Source of the DNA: Sphingomonas gellani
GTDB lineage: Bacteria > Pseudomonadota > Alphaproteobacteria > Sphingomonadales > Sphingomonadaceae
Assembly: GCF_900110035.1 (NCBI RefSeq)
Contig: NZ_FOCF01000001.1
Coordinates: forward strand, 1-64,000
Length of the DNA stretch: 64,000 nucleotides
Direction of reading: 5' to 3'
Position numbers and translations under genes: made by a program. The notes under the pieces are model-generated. The model was not told where the DNA came from. It made no database searches and was given only the letters and a program-made list of their open reading frames with translations. Below, in pieces: positions 10,201 to 18,336 of this stretch; the stretch's first letter is position 1; every line of letters begins with the position of its first letter.

Positions 10201-11304
10201 CTCGAGGAAGTCGCAGCAGGTTTTCAGGAAAAGCGGATTCTGAAACTCTGGCACCAGATTGGGTGCGCCGGGGCGGACGATGCTGCGCTTGGCCAGATAG
10301 ACATTGGCGGCTTCGCCGCCGCGGCCGGCGAAGCCTTGGTGAGTTATCCGCGCCAGACGGTCGTCATTCAGGGATTCTGGCACGACATGCTGCACATAGG
10401 TCGATCGGCAGGACAGCACGATGCCCACATGCGGGAAAGGTTCGGCCATTTTGAGGAACGCGGCCAGCCGATCCGGCCAAATATCCGTACCGTGGCGTTC
10501 ATTGATGGCGTCAATGCAGATGATGGCGCGGACGCCGGCCGCTTGCCCGGCAGCATCCAAACTTCCGAGGAAGTGCTTGGCTTGTAGGTCCGGCGCCATA
10601 TCCAGCTGCGCCATGATCTGCTTCCAGGGCTCCCCTTCAACCAGCGCGCTACCCAGCACCAGCAATGCCGGCCGATTGGCGTGGATCTGATGTTCCACGA
10701 CGTCCGCGAGTAGATGCGACTTGCCCGTTCCAGCCTTGCCCTGCAGCAATACGGCATGGGCATTCGCCAGCCGCCAATCGTCGGATTCTAACTCTGCCTC
10801 AATGTCCCGGACGACATCAATGAGGCGGTAAAGCTCTTCTCGCGCCCAATCTTCTCTGGTGACGCCATGCTCGGCTTGGCTGGCGGGGAGAGTGAAGACC
10901 CAGTTTAGCGCATCGTAGCAGGCCGAAGAGCATGCTTGCGCCGCCACCTGCCAAGCCGCGAGCGGAAACTGGCTCTCGGGACCAATGGGCTCGATATCCA
11001 GCGCTTGGGTGAACGACGATAGGGCTTCGCCCAGCGCGGTGATCTCTTGAGGTTCGTCATTCTCGCCAAGCGCGCGCGCGATAGCTTTGAGGGCCCTACT
11101 GCCACGATCGCCTAGGGCTAGCGACCATTCTAGCACCGTTCCATCCAGCGACGGGTCACGGGCAAATGCCATGAAAGTCTTGCGGATCGGCAATTCGACA
11201 TTGGAGTCGGGTGTATAGCGCGAGCCCAGGGCCTCGCGGGCTTTTCCAAATTGCTCTGCGAACCACTCCGAAGTGAGCGCGGTAGCCCCAAACCAATAAA
11301 GCAA
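7258..11304 (-). CDS. Large STAND/NACHT-like NTPase, candidate Avs-type anti-phage sensor
   Basis: A 1348-residue protein. Residues 1-140 are a helical N-terminal part (TSEWFAEQFGKAREALGSRY, NVELPI). The NTPase core has Walker A GKAGTGKSHLL (189-199), Walker B IICIDAINE (261-269) and LSCRSTY (297-303), followed by about 1000 residues of helical and mixed C-terminal sensor-like sequence. The core wording and layout resemble STAND ATPases of the Avs group, which recognise phage proteins and trigger an effector. No PD-(D/E)XK, SIR2 or protease effector is visible at the N-terminus, so any effector is unrecognised or absent. The only usable start is TTG 11304 with a weak ribosome site, and the frame stays open to a stop at 11361, so the start is uncertain and slight 5' loss is possible. 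No partner gene is adjacent. Confidence 0.65.
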   Translation of the reverse strand: MLYWFGATALTSEWFAEQFGKAREALGSRYTPDSNVELPIRKTFMAFARDPSLDGTVLEWSLALGDRGSRALKAIARALGENDEPQEITALGEALSSFTQALDIEPIGPESQFPLAAWQVAAQACSSACYDALNWVFTLPASQAEHGVTREDWAREELYRLIDVVRDIEAELESDDWRLANAHAVLLQGKAGTGKSHLLADVVEHQIHANRPALLVLGSALVEGEPWKQIMAQLDMAPDLQAKHFLGSLDAAGQAAGVRAIICIDAINERHGTDIWPDRLAAFLKMAEPFPHVGIVLSCRSTYVQHVVPESLNDDRLARITHQGFAGRGGEAANVYLAKRSIVRPGAPNLVPEFQNPLFLKTCCDFLEKEGQNELPRGLRGVSAIFGFYNEAVARAVTRRMKLDPHLDLVATALTSFTDILVNRGEGYATKTEVIAAFEAILPSGGSLDKSLLSQFESEGVLAIELIRDDDDKIVPMVRFTFERYSDHAIAARLLREHANFGDVKGSFADGTVLGGLVFGEEYYRVAGIIEAIAIQLPERCGVEIVDLRPEINWAIRQAFLDSLLWREQRFFTDRTFECLRLFENDDGVRDLLISVVTEPDNKFNALYMHERLSARSMPERDANWSVFLNDRGSEDDPVEVVISWAMQNGMGAIDDDRAKLAAITLSWFLTTSHRTVRDKATKALASLFATRLTLAASTLRLFAEANDLYLRERLFAAAYGAALQGKTADGLSELAATTNALIFAASEPPLNELLRDHARGIIAYTEFREQLPSTIDLMRVRPPYKSPWPIEYVSKATIESYKQNYNGAYYGDSTVSSVVNDGDFARYVIDHTIDKWAPVPIDAEDCPSAHSLARDWLEQFIAQASEEQLTAFEAVAEAAKACDGDLSYKETPERTALKAAEKTFQATLPSQKWEEYRVTAQTFVRHSLYSEQPHDYSARFNRGWGRRWICMRAHELGWTQERFAKLERGYSGDRHEHRVERIGKKYQWLALRELVARMADNLLFMGQGYGDERRAYEGARDVGLRDLDPSLLVTKTHYDGWKQWDRTWWVPVQPRLRQVEPLERLAWLDSDSDLLNDASLIDLTDPKTKRRWLPLHSFASWRQSGLDGDNKSMQRETWYRVTCVVVAKGNVAKAIEDFGSQTLVNPHALPEFHLDSSYFLGEYPWHPMLQDQDDWVEGDGWNGLSVSVRPTTSHYLSERGGYDYSVDETVRIELPAPWLAKAMGLRLQDGQKPTFVDAGGEIRFFDPSVIEPGYQAALVDRDAFLAMLDREGLAAIWVVAGEKGVFGGKDAYRGFGGRVLHTGIYTLETECFVRSMHFDREKPSAEQLEGLLGVAPTEELLSRYARG

Positions 11305-11306
11305 GC

Positions 11307-11468
11307 GCCCACTGTAAGCGGGGCTATCACGCGGCCGAGGCTCAGCGGCAACAGCTAATTAAGGAAGCGCGCACCAAAAACGGAAGTCTAAAAGAGCATT
11401 TCAAGCAGCTCGCGTTTGGTTGCCAAGAAGCGTTTGAAAAGGCGTGCTCCAGTCTATCGCGGGCATGA
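11307..11468 (+). pseudogene. Possible 3' fragment of an unrecognised coding sequence
   Basis: One rightward frame without a start codon stays open to TGA at 11466 and reads as a plausible helical protein end (YHAAEAQRQQLIKEARTK, SLKEHFKQLAFGCQEAF). It begins against the start of the large NTPase gene on the other strand. It may be the tail of a gene cut during island assembly. No family was recognised and chance openness cannot be excluded. Confidence 0.22.
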
Positions 11469-11727
11469 TCGGAGCGCGATGCCGCGGCAACGAGAACTAA
11501 AGACCGCTCAAGCAAGGTGCGAGACTGGAAGCAGACAGTCGGCTAACGGCCCAATAACCGACCAAAGGGTGGTGTATTCAACCTAAATTTTGGCGAGGGA
11601 GCGATTGCAGTCGGCAAGGCATGCCACGCGTTCCATTAAAGCCGGGAATAACTGTGGGACGAAATGTGGAGGTGAATTCGCTCTCATCGTTGAAAATCGC
11701 GGTAATCCGCCGATTTCCGCTTGACGA
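11469..11727. other. Non-coding stretch between the island and tRNA-Glu
   Basis: No coding sequence, repeat or terminator with a T-run was seen here. It is the likely right boundary zone of the accessory island. Confidence 0.4.
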
Positions 11728-11803
11728 TGGTGACCCCTACGGGACTCGAACCCGTGTTTTCGCCGTGAGAGGGCGACGTCCTAGACCGCTAGACGAAGGG
11801 GCC
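11728..11803 (-). tRNA. tRNA-Glu (anticodon CTC)
   Basis: The reverse strand folds as a 76-nt tRNA. Acceptor GGCCCCT pairs with AGGGGTC, the anticodon arm has loop CTCTCAC giving anticodon CTC, and the T arm contains GGTTCGAATCC. A genomic CCA is encoded (11730-11728). The 3' end points toward the accessory island. Confidence 0.95.
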
Positions 11804-11950
11804 GTTTGCGGTGGAGGCGGGCACCTACGGGACCCCGGTGGGATCGTCAAGGGCCTCTCGACACACATTCTCGCCGAGCGGTTCCGGCGACTGTTACCCG
11901 CGAGCCACGTTACCCGCGGCGGCCCGCGCAGAGCCGGCCGCCGCGGTTGG

Positions 11951-13324
11951 TCAGGCCGCCTCCGCCTGGCGCTGGCGCATCTCCTCGTTCAGCATCTCTG
12001 CCAGCAGGAAGGCGAGCTCCAGGCTCTGGCTGGCGTTGAGACGCGGGTCGCAATGGGTGTGGTACCGGTCGGCCAGGCTCTGTTCCGTCACGTCCACCGC
12101 GCCGCCAGTGCACTCCGTGACGTTCTGCCCGGTCATCTCCGCATGGATGCCGCCCGCATGCGTACCTTCCGCGCGGTGAACGGCGAAGAAGCCGCGCACC
12201 TCGGCCAGGATGCGGTCGAACGGGCGCGTCTTGTACCCGGTCGCGGCCTTCACGGTGTTGCCGTGCATCGGGTCGCACGACCAGACCACCGGATGCCCCT
12301 CCCGCTTCACCGCGCGCACGAGGCGGGGCAGGGCGGCCTCGATCCTGTCGTGCCCGAACCGCGTGATCAGCGTCAGTCGTCCCGGAACGCGCCCCGGATT
12401 GAGCGTGTCGCAGAAGCGGAGCAGCGCGTCCGGCTCCAGCGTCGGGCCGCACTTGATCCCCACCGGATTGCCGATGCCGCGCAGATATTCGATGTGCGCC
12501 GACCCCTCGAAGCGGGTCCGGTCGCCCAGCCACAGGAAATGCGCGGAGGTGTCGTACCAGTCGCCGGTCAGCGAATCCTGCCGTGTCATCGCCTGTTCGA
12601 ACGGCAGCAGCAGCGCCTCATGGCTGGTGTAGAACTGTGTCTGCGCCAATTGCGGCACGGTTTGCGGGTCGATGCCGCACGCGGCCATGAATTCCAGCGC
12701 CTCGCCGATCCGGTCGGCCATCTCGCGATAGCGCCGGGCCCAGGCGCTCGACCCCAGGAAATCCAGCGTCCAGCGATGGACCTGATGAAGATTGGCATAG
12801 CCGCCCTGAGCGAACGCGCGCAGCAGGTTCAGCGTCGCCGCCGATTGCGAATAGGCACGGATCATCCGCTGCGGATCGGGCGCCCGCGACTCGGCGGTGA
12901 ACGCGATGTCGTTGACGTTGTCACCGCGATAGGACGGCAATTCGACGCCGCCGACCGTTTCCATGTCGGCGGAGCGCGGCTTCGCGAACTGGCCGGCCAT
13001 GCGGCCCAGCTTCACCACCGGCTGCTTGGAGGCGAAGGTCAGGACCACCGCCATCTGCAGGATCACGCGAAACGTGTCGCGGATATTGTCCGGGTGGAAT
13101 TCCGCAAAGCTTTCGGCGCAGTCGCCGCCCTGCAACAGGAACCCGCGACCCTCCGCAACCTCGCCCAGCGTGGCGGTCAGGTTGCGCGCCTCTCCCGCAA
13201 AGACCAGCGGCGGAAAGTTGCGCAGCGTGTTCGTGGCCGCGTCCAGCGCGGCGGGGTCGGGATAATGGGGAAGCTGGCGGGCCTCGGCCCTGGTCCAGCT
13301 GTCCGGGGCCCATCTGGCAGCCAT
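11951..13324 (-). CDS. 3-deoxy-7-phosphoheptulonate (DAHP) synthase, class II
   Basis: Condenses phosphoenolpyruvate and erythrose 4-phosphate as the first step of the shikimate pathway. The 457-residue protein has class II features: [19 protein letters not shown] at the start, [38 protein letters not shown] and [12 protein letters not shown]. The start at 13324 gives the usual class II N-terminus; an upstream extension to 13396 has no family counterpart. It is flanked by tRNA-Glu and a possible small membrane protein gene and appears monocistronic. Confidence 0.93.
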   Translation of the reverse strand: MAARWAPDSWTRAEARQLPHYPDPAALDAATNTLRNFPPLVFAGEARNLTATLGEVAEGRGFLLQGGDCAESFAEFHPDNIRDTFRVILQMAVVLTFASKQPVVKLGRMAGQFAKPRSADMETVGGVELPSYRGDNVNDIAFTAESRAPDPQRMIRAYSQSAATLNLLRAFAQGGYANLHQVHRWTLDFLGSSAWARRYREMADRIGEALEFMAACGIDPQTVPQLAQTQFYTSHEALLLPFEQAMTRQDSLTGDWYDTSAHFLWLGDRTRFEGSAHIEYLRGIGNPVGIKCGPTLEPDALLRFCDTLNPGRVPGRLTLITRFGHDRIEAALPRLVRAVKREGHPVVWSCDPMHGNTVKAATGYKTRPFDRILAEVRGFFAVHRAEGTHAGGIHAEMTGQNVTECTGGAVDVTEQSLADRYHTHCDPRLNASQSLELAFLLAEMLNEEMRQRQAEAA

Positions 13325-13364
13325 GATGCTCGGTTCCGGTTCTTGTGCGACGATTGCGGCGTCG

Positions 13365-13625
13365 TCATGCCCCCGTTCGGCTGTCGAGGCAATCAAGGAT
13401 CGCTTCGTCCGTGCACAGCCCGGCTGCGTGCACGACCAGGGTTCGCGATTGGTCAGGCGGCGCGGCGACGCTGCATCTGCACAACTTCATCCGTCTTGAT
13501 GCCGCGCAGGCGGCGCGCAGCGCTTCGCCCGCTTGCTGCGATACACCAGACACCAGCATTCCGATCAACATGCCCGCGGCCAGACCGGCCAGCAATCCAT
13601 AGGAAATGGCGAGACGAAGCTCCAC
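13365..13625 (-). CDS. Possible small membrane protein
   Basis: An 86-residue frame starting at GTG 13625 after GAGAG. Its first 30 residues form a convincing transmembrane segment ([25 protein letters not shown]), while the rest is polar and without recognised similarity. It could be a real small inner-membrane protein co-oriented with the DAHP synthase gene, or chance openness in GC-rich DNA. Confidence 0.35.
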   Translation of the reverse strand: MELRLAISYGLLAGLAAGMLIGMLVSGVSQQAGEALRAACAASRRMKLCRCSVAAPPDQSRTLVVHAAGLCTDEAILDCLDSRTGA

Positions 13626-13750
13626 TCAACTCTCTCGTGTCGAACCGGAATCGGCTAATTAAGGGGACGAATGATCCGCGCAATATGACAATGGTATAGC
13701 AGCCCTTTTACGCGGCAACCGGTGGATGGTTGCCGTCGGATGGCAAGACT

Positions 13751-14755
13751 ATGGACGAAATCATGCGCTTTTCCCGTATCATGGCCTGCCTGCTGCCTCC
13801 GCTGCTGCTCGCGGCCGCACCGCCGGCGGCCGACGACCCCGCCGCGACCTTCTCCGCGCTCGCGGCGGTCGACACGCAATTGTCCACCATTGGTCAGCGA
13901 CTGGTGACCGCGAACGTGGCGCTGTGCGACCGCCACGGGCCGGCACCGGGGTGGGTCCTACACGCACTTGGCCAGTATGAGCCCGGCTTGCGCGATGCGG
14001 CGCGCGCGCGGTTCGGATTCGACGGGCCGGTGGCGATCGAGACGCTGGTTCCCGGATCGCCCGCTGCGGTTGCCGGGATAGTGGCCGGCGATGCGCTGTT
14101 GTCGGTGAACGGGCAGGCGATCGACCAGTCGCCACCCGGCAATGCCGCCAACACCGTTCAGCGCGATGCGGCGGAGGCGCTGGTGATGCGTCAGCCCGCC
14201 GACGCACCGTTGGATGTGGCGCTGTCGCGCGGCGGGCAAAAGCGTCGCGTCACCGTGCCCGCGACCCCCGGTTGCGCCGCGTCGTTCGAGGTGCTGCTTG
14301 GCAACGGCATGGACGCGTCGTCGGATGGTCGCCGGGTCCAGATCGGCGTGCGCTTCCTGGCCCGCTATTCGGACGCAGAGGTCGCCGCCGTCGTCGCGCA
14401 TGAACTGGCGCACGTCGTCCTGCATCACCGCGAGCAACTGGAGGCGGCAGGCGTCAAGGACGGCATGCTCGCAGAGGTCGGTCGCAGCGGGCGCCTGCAC
14501 CGGCGCGCGGAGGACGAGGCGGATCGGCTGAGCGTCGCGCTGCTATACAACGCCGGCTACGATCCGGCCGTGGCGGCGCGCTTCTGGCGGGACCATGGCG
14601 GCGATGTCGATGGCGGCCTGTTCCGCAGCCGCACACACCCGCCATCAAAGGCGCGCGCGGCGGCAATCGATGCGGAGGTCGCGGCGATACCCGCCGGTGC
14701 AGCGCGGCCTTACACTCCCGCGGTGCTCGCGACCCGGACCCAGCCGATGAATTGA
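13751..14755 (+). CDS. M48-type zinc metalloprotease with PDZ-like domain
   Basis: About 334 residues. After a signal peptide (RIMACLLPPLLLAAAPPAA) there is a PDZ-like region around residues 90-170 (SPAAVAGIVAGDALLSVNGQAI) and then a peptidase region with the zinc motif HELAHVVLHH and the downstream glutamate in RRAEDEADRLSVALL. It probably acts in the periplasm on envelope proteins. ATG 13751 is used; ATG 13763, directly before the hydrophobic segment, is equally possible. It runs convergent to cysS with a 13-base gap. Confidence 0.82.
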   Translation: MDEIMRFSRIMACLLPPLLLAAAPPAADDPAATFSALAAVDTQLSTIGQRLVTANVALCDRHGPAPGWVLHALGQYEPGLRDAARARFGFDGPVAIETLVPGSPAAVAGIVAGDALLSVNGQAIDQSPPGNAANTVQRDAAEALVMRQPADAPLDVALSRGGQKRRVTVPATPGCAASFEVLLGNGMDASSDGRRVQIGVRFLARYSDAEVAAVVAHELAHVVLHHREQLEAAGVKDGMLAEVGRSGRLHRRAEDEADRLSVALLYNAGYDPAVAARFWRDHGGDVDGGLFRSRTHPPSKARAAAIDAEVAAIPAGAARPYTPAVLATRTQPMN

Positions 14756-14768
14756 GCGGCGGCTCCGA

Positions 14769-16235
14769 TCAGGCCGTCGGGCGCCAGTCCCAGCCCAGCG
14801 GATCGCCGTCCATCACCTCCACACCAGCCGCCAGCAATTCGTCGCGGATCGCGTCGGATCGGGCGAAGTCCTTCTCGGCACGCGCCGTGCGGCGTTCCGC
14901 CAGCCGCTCCGCAATCGACTCTTCGGTCAGCGTCGCGTCGGCTGGACGCACGCGCAGGTCGGCGCGGCCGATCTCGCCAAGCGACAGCCCCAGCACCGCG
15001 TCATAGTCCGTCAGTGCCGCGATGCGATCGGCCGGTGCGATCCGCTTGTCCGCCAGCATCGTGTCGAGCACGGTCAGCGCGCGTGCGGTGTTCAGGTCGT
15101 CGGACACGGCGGCATCCAGCTGCTCGCGATACGCCGATGCCGATCCCGACGATGGCATCGCCGGTCTGGCCTTCAGCGCCTCCACCGTCTGCGCCAGCCG
15201 CTTCAGCCGCGTGGCGGCGGCGGCTAGGCTCTCCCAGCCGAATTCCAGCTCCGAACGGTAATGCGCTTGCAGGCACATCAACCGATAGGCGAGGGGGTGA
15301 TACCCGCGATCGACCAGGGTCTTCAGCCGCAGGAATTCGCCGGAGGATTTCGACATCTTCCCCGCGCGTTCGACCAGGAAGTTGTTGTGCATCCACAGGG
15401 TGGCGCCGGTGTAGCCGGGCTCGCACGACCCGCAATGCGCCTGGTTATGCGCCTGATTCTGGGCGATCTCGTTGGGATGGTGGATCTCGCGATGATCGAT
15501 CCCACCGGTATGGATGTCGAAGCGGTTGCCCAGATATTTCCGGCTCATCACCGAACATTCCAGATGCCATCCGGGCGCGCCGCGACCCCAGGGGCTGTCC
15601 CACTCCATCTGCCGCTGCTCGCCCGCCGGGCTGGTGCGCCAGATCGCGAAGTCTGCCGCGTGACGCTTGCCCTCGACCTCGTCGATGCGGCCTTCGACGG
15701 ATGCAGGCTCTTCCGCCGGGGCGTTGCCGCGCGCCAGCCGGCCGTAGTCCGGCACCGTGGACACGTCGAAATACAGGCCACCTGGAAGGCGGTAGCAATG
15801 CTCCGCCTCGATCGCGCTAGCGAAGGCGATCATCTCTTCCACATGGTCCGTCGCCACCGACCAGCGGCTGGGCGCTTCGATGTTGAGGGCCACGACGTCG
15901 GCCTTGAACACCTCGGTATAGTGCGCGGCGATGTCCCAGATCGACTGGCCGGCGCGTGCGGCGGCGCGTTCCATCTTGTCCTCGCCCTGATCGGCGTCGG
16001 ACGTCAGGTGGCCCACATCGGTGATGTTGATGATGTGCGTGGTCGGCCATCCCTTCCACCGCAGCACCCGGCCCAGCGTGTCCGCGAACAGGAACGCGCG
16101 CATGTTGCCGATATGCTGGTAGTTATAGACCGTCGGCCCGCAGGTGTAGAGGCGCACATTGGCCGCATCGAGTGGCTGGAACGGCTCAAGCGCGCGTGTC
16201 AGCGAATTGAACAGGGTGAGCGGGGTGCCGTGCAT
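14769..16235 (-). CDS. cysS: Cysteine--tRNA ligase
   Basis: Charges tRNA-Cys with cysteine. The 488-residue class I synthetase has the zinc-linked [15 protein letters not shown] (HIGH region), [25 protein letters not shown] and the KMSKS loop [10 protein letters not shown], and ends with the usual helical anticodon-binding part. ATG 16235 is preferred; a GTG lies immediately upstream. Confidence 0.97.
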   Translation of the reverse strand: MHGTPLTLFNSLTRALEPFQPLDAANVRLYTCGPTVYNYQHIGNMRAFLFADTLGRVLRWKGWPTTHIINITDVGHLTSDADQGEDKMERAAARAGQSIWDIAAHYTEVFKADVVALNIEAPSRWSVATDHVEEMIAFASAIEAEHCYRLPGGLYFDVSTVPDYGRLARGNAPAEEPASVEGRIDEVEGKRHAADFAIWRTSPAGEQRQMEWDSPWGRGAPGWHLECSVMSRKYLGNRFDIHTGGIDHREIHHPNEIAQNQAHNQAHCGSCEPGYTGATLWMHNNFLVERAGKMSKSSGEFLRLKTLVDRGYHPLAYRLMCLQAHYRSELEFGWESLAAAATRLKRLAQTVEALKARPAMPSSGSASAYREQLDAAVSDDLNTARALTVLDTMLADKRIAPADRIAALTDYDAVLGLSLGEIGRADLRVRPADATLTEESIAERLAERRTARAEKDFARSDAIRDELLAAGVEVMDGDPLGWDWRPTA

Positions 16236-16417
16236 CACCGTGCCTTAGACGGGCGCTGGCGGGGCCGCAAACCCGCGGACAGCGGCCGGTCCGGGCGGTT
16301 CGCACGCCTGTCGCACGACTTGCTATCCGGGCGGGGCGCTGGTAAGGGGCCGCATTCGTCGGCTGGAACCGGGTGTTCGCGGCCGCCAAAGCTATTCGAT
16401 CGGAGTTCGTCGGTTTT

Positions 16418-16624
16418 ATGCAGATCATCGTTCGCGAAAACAATGTCGACCAGGCCCTGCGCGCGCTCAAGAAGAAGCTGCAGCGTGAGGGCGTGTATCG
16501 CGAAATGAAGCTGCGCCGGCATTACGAGAAGCCGTCGGAAAAGCGTGCTCGTGAGCGTGCGGCCGCCGTGCGCCGCGCTCGCAAGCTGGAGCGCAAGCGC
16601 GCAGAGCGTGACGGCGCCCGGTAA
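16418..16624 (+). CDS. rpsU: 30S ribosomal protein S21
   Basis: A small-subunit ribosomal protein of 68 residues, [20 protein letters not shown] with a highly basic C-terminal half ([20 protein letters not shown]). Length and sequence are typical for alphaproteobacteria. GGAG lies 12 bases upstream of the ATG. The stop codon overlaps a short hairpin (GTAAGC/GCTTAC, 16621-16636). Confidence 0.97.
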   Translation: MQIIVRENNVDQALRALKKKLQREGVYREMKLRRHYEKPSEKRARERAAAVRRARKLERKRAERDGAR

Positions 16625-16750
16625 GCACTCGCTTACCGTGACGGGCATCGCGAAAATTAGGCGCGATGCCGTGAACTTCGTAAACTTTGGGGGAGCGCGG
16701 GTCGGTATCCCGGGCCTGCGCGCTCCATCCTTGCCGTTAGGGGCCAACCC

Positions 16751-17329
16751 ATGTCGACCGTGACCGCCGTTCCGCTTCAGCCGGTCAAGCGGGGTTATCT
16801 GGTCTGGCTGTGGCTGGGCATCGTCGTCGCCGCGCTGGCGGCGGTCGCCTTGGCGGCGCAGGGTGACGACTTCCTGAGCCGCAATGCGCGGGCGAAGGGC
16901 GTGGTGACCACCCCGTCTGGTTTGCAGTACAAGGTGCTGACCCCCGGCAAGGGCGGACAGCGTCCGACCGACGCCGATGTCGCGCTGGTCATGTACGAGG
17001 GCAAGCTGCTCGACGGCACCACCTTCGACAAATCTCAGCAGCCGACGCCGATGCCGGTCGCGGCCGTCGTGCCCGGCTTCTCCGAGGCGCTGAAGACGAT
17101 GGAGAAGGGCGAAAAGGCCCGGTTCTGGATCAAGCCAAGCCTCGGTTATGGCGAAAAGGCGACCGGTCCGATCCCCGCCAACTCCACGCTGGTGTTCGAC
17201 GTCGATCTGCTCGACTTCCTGCCCGAGGCGCAACTGCGCCAGATGCAGCAGAGCATGATGGGTGGCGCAGGACCTGGCGGCATGCCGGGCGGTCCTGGCG
17301 CGCCGACTGCTCCGCCGACCGGGCGCTGA
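16751..17329 (+). CDS. FKBP-type peptidyl-prolyl cis-trans isomerase, membrane-anchored
   Basis: A 192-residue isomerase catalysing proline cis-trans interconversion in exported proteins. A single transmembrane anchor (YLVWLWLGIVVAALAAVALAA, about residues 16-36) precedes an FKBP domain (TTPSGLQYKVL, YEGKLLDGTTFDKS, VPGFSEALKTMEKGEKARFWI, YGEKA, FDVDLLDF). The tail is a low-complexity Gly/Pro/Met segment. It follows rpsU in the same direction after a 126-base gap that contains a 9-bp hairpin (16644-16670). Confidence 0.92.
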   Translation: MSTVTAVPLQPVKRGYLVWLWLGIVVAALAAVALAAQGDDFLSRNARAKGVVTTPSGLQYKVLTPGKGGQRPTDADVALVMYEGKLLDGTTFDKSQQPTPMPVAAVVPGFSEALKTMEKGEKARFWIKPSLGYGEKATGPIPANSTLVFDVDLLDFLPEAQLRQMQQSMMGGAGPGGMPGGPGAPTAPPTGR

Positions 17330-17505
17330 TCGATCCGAATCTTCGGCGTCAGCGTCGGGGATCGGGGCACGTCTCCAGTAGGTTGCTAGAGAACAGTGGA
17401 GCCGCCCGGTCCGTAGCGGCTTCCCAACCAACTTCCCCCCCCCCACGCCGCAAATAGCCGGCTTGAGCTTGGCAACGCCTCGCACGTTCCACCTTTCGGC
17501 AGGTC

Positions 17506-18261
17506 TCAGGTCGTCAATTCCCAGCTGTCAGAGCCTTGCAGACCCAAGGCCGTCAGCCGCCCGGTCGAGAATGCGCCAGTGTCGATGCCGATGCGGTGGC
17601 TGCGATACTCGACGGTCTCGCTGATCGTGTGGCCATGCACCACATGCTTCTCCAGCGCCGTGCCATGGTCCAGGAAGCGATCCCGAATCCACCGCAGCTG
17701 CGCAGGCGTCTGTTCCGCCAGCGGCACGCGCGGATCGACCCCGGCATGCACGAACACATAATCGCCGGCGACGACCATATCCTCGAAGCCGTCGATGAAG
17801 GCGCGATCCTCCGGCGACACATGCGCCGCCAGCAGGTCCGCCAGCTCGTCGAAGTCCGACCGCTCATACGCCGCGTCGTCGATGCCGTAGCTTAGCGCCG
17901 TTTCACGTCCACCGACCCGGCAGAACAGTCGCAACGCATCGCGTTCACCCTCCATCGCACGCAGGAAGATCTCTTCGTGATTGCCCTTCAGCACGCGAAC
18001 GGGGCGTGTCCGTGCCAGTTCGCGCACACGCGCCACCACGCCTGCCGAATCGGGGCCGCGATCGACCAGATCGCCCAGGAAGATGATGGTGGTGGCGGCG
18101 TCGTCGCGCGAAGCATCGTCGGCCTCGATCCGCGCCAGCAGATCGTCGAGCATGCCCAGGCAGCCATGGACGTCGCCGATCGCGTACACGCGCTCGCCAT
18201 CCGGCAGAAAGGGGCCGGCGACAGCGGGACGCTGCCGCGATTTGAAGAACCGTGCCATCAT
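17506..18261 (-). CDS. Metallophosphoesterase, PP2A-like serine/threonine phosphatase family
   Basis: About 251 residues with the metallophosphatase signature in order: GDVHGCLGMLDDLL, FLGDLVDRGPDSAG, LKGNHEEIFL, then VFVHAGVD and VVHGHTISE. These residues bind two metal ions. The substrate could be a phosphoprotein or a dinucleoside polyphosphate. ATG 18261 is preferred over the upstream TTG at 18273. The 176 bases between the FKBP gene and this one hold no other gene. Confidence 0.88.
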   Translation of the reverse strand: MMARFFKSRQRPAVAGPFLPDGERVYAIGDVHGCLGMLDDLLARIEADDASRDDAATTIIFLGDLVDRGPDSAGVVARVRELARTRPVRVLKGNHEEIFLRAMEGERDALRLFCRVGGRETALSYGIDDAAYERSDFDELADLLAAHVSPEDRAFIDGFEDMVVAGDYVFVHAGVDPRVPLAEQTPAQLRWIRDRFLDHGTALEKHVVHGHTISETVEYRSHRIGIDTGAFSTGRLTALGLQGSDSWELTT

Positions 18262-18336
18262 GGGAAGAAACAAACGCTCACTCGCCCTTAATCGGCGCTG
18301 TACCGCGCTGCAACAAGAGCAAAGCGTCGCCTTTGC

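Larger units (their letters stand above)
4740..11468. mobile_element. Decayed accessory island (IS91 remnant, conjugation remnant, defence-like NTPase)
   Basis: The stretch between the receptor terminator and tRNA-Glu contains only non-core material: an IS91-type remnant, the 3' end of a conjugative relaxase gene, a plasmid-associated DUF6118 gene, a very large NTPase and a short trailing coding fragment. No intact integrase or transposase remains. I looked for a second copy of the tRNA 3' end near 4.7 kb and saw none. The boundaries are therefore approximate and the route of arrival is an inference. Confidence 0.55.

Noticed and set aside
11621..13699. 692-codon open frame opposite the DAHP synthase gene
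   Set aside because: Arg/Gly/His-rich shadow frame of a GC-rich gene; the opposite strand encodes a clear class II DAHP synthase.
16644..16670. GGCATCGCG/CGCGATGCC hairpin after rpsU as a terminator
   Set aside because: A good 9-bp stem but no T-run follows; it may instead be a processing or attenuating structure.
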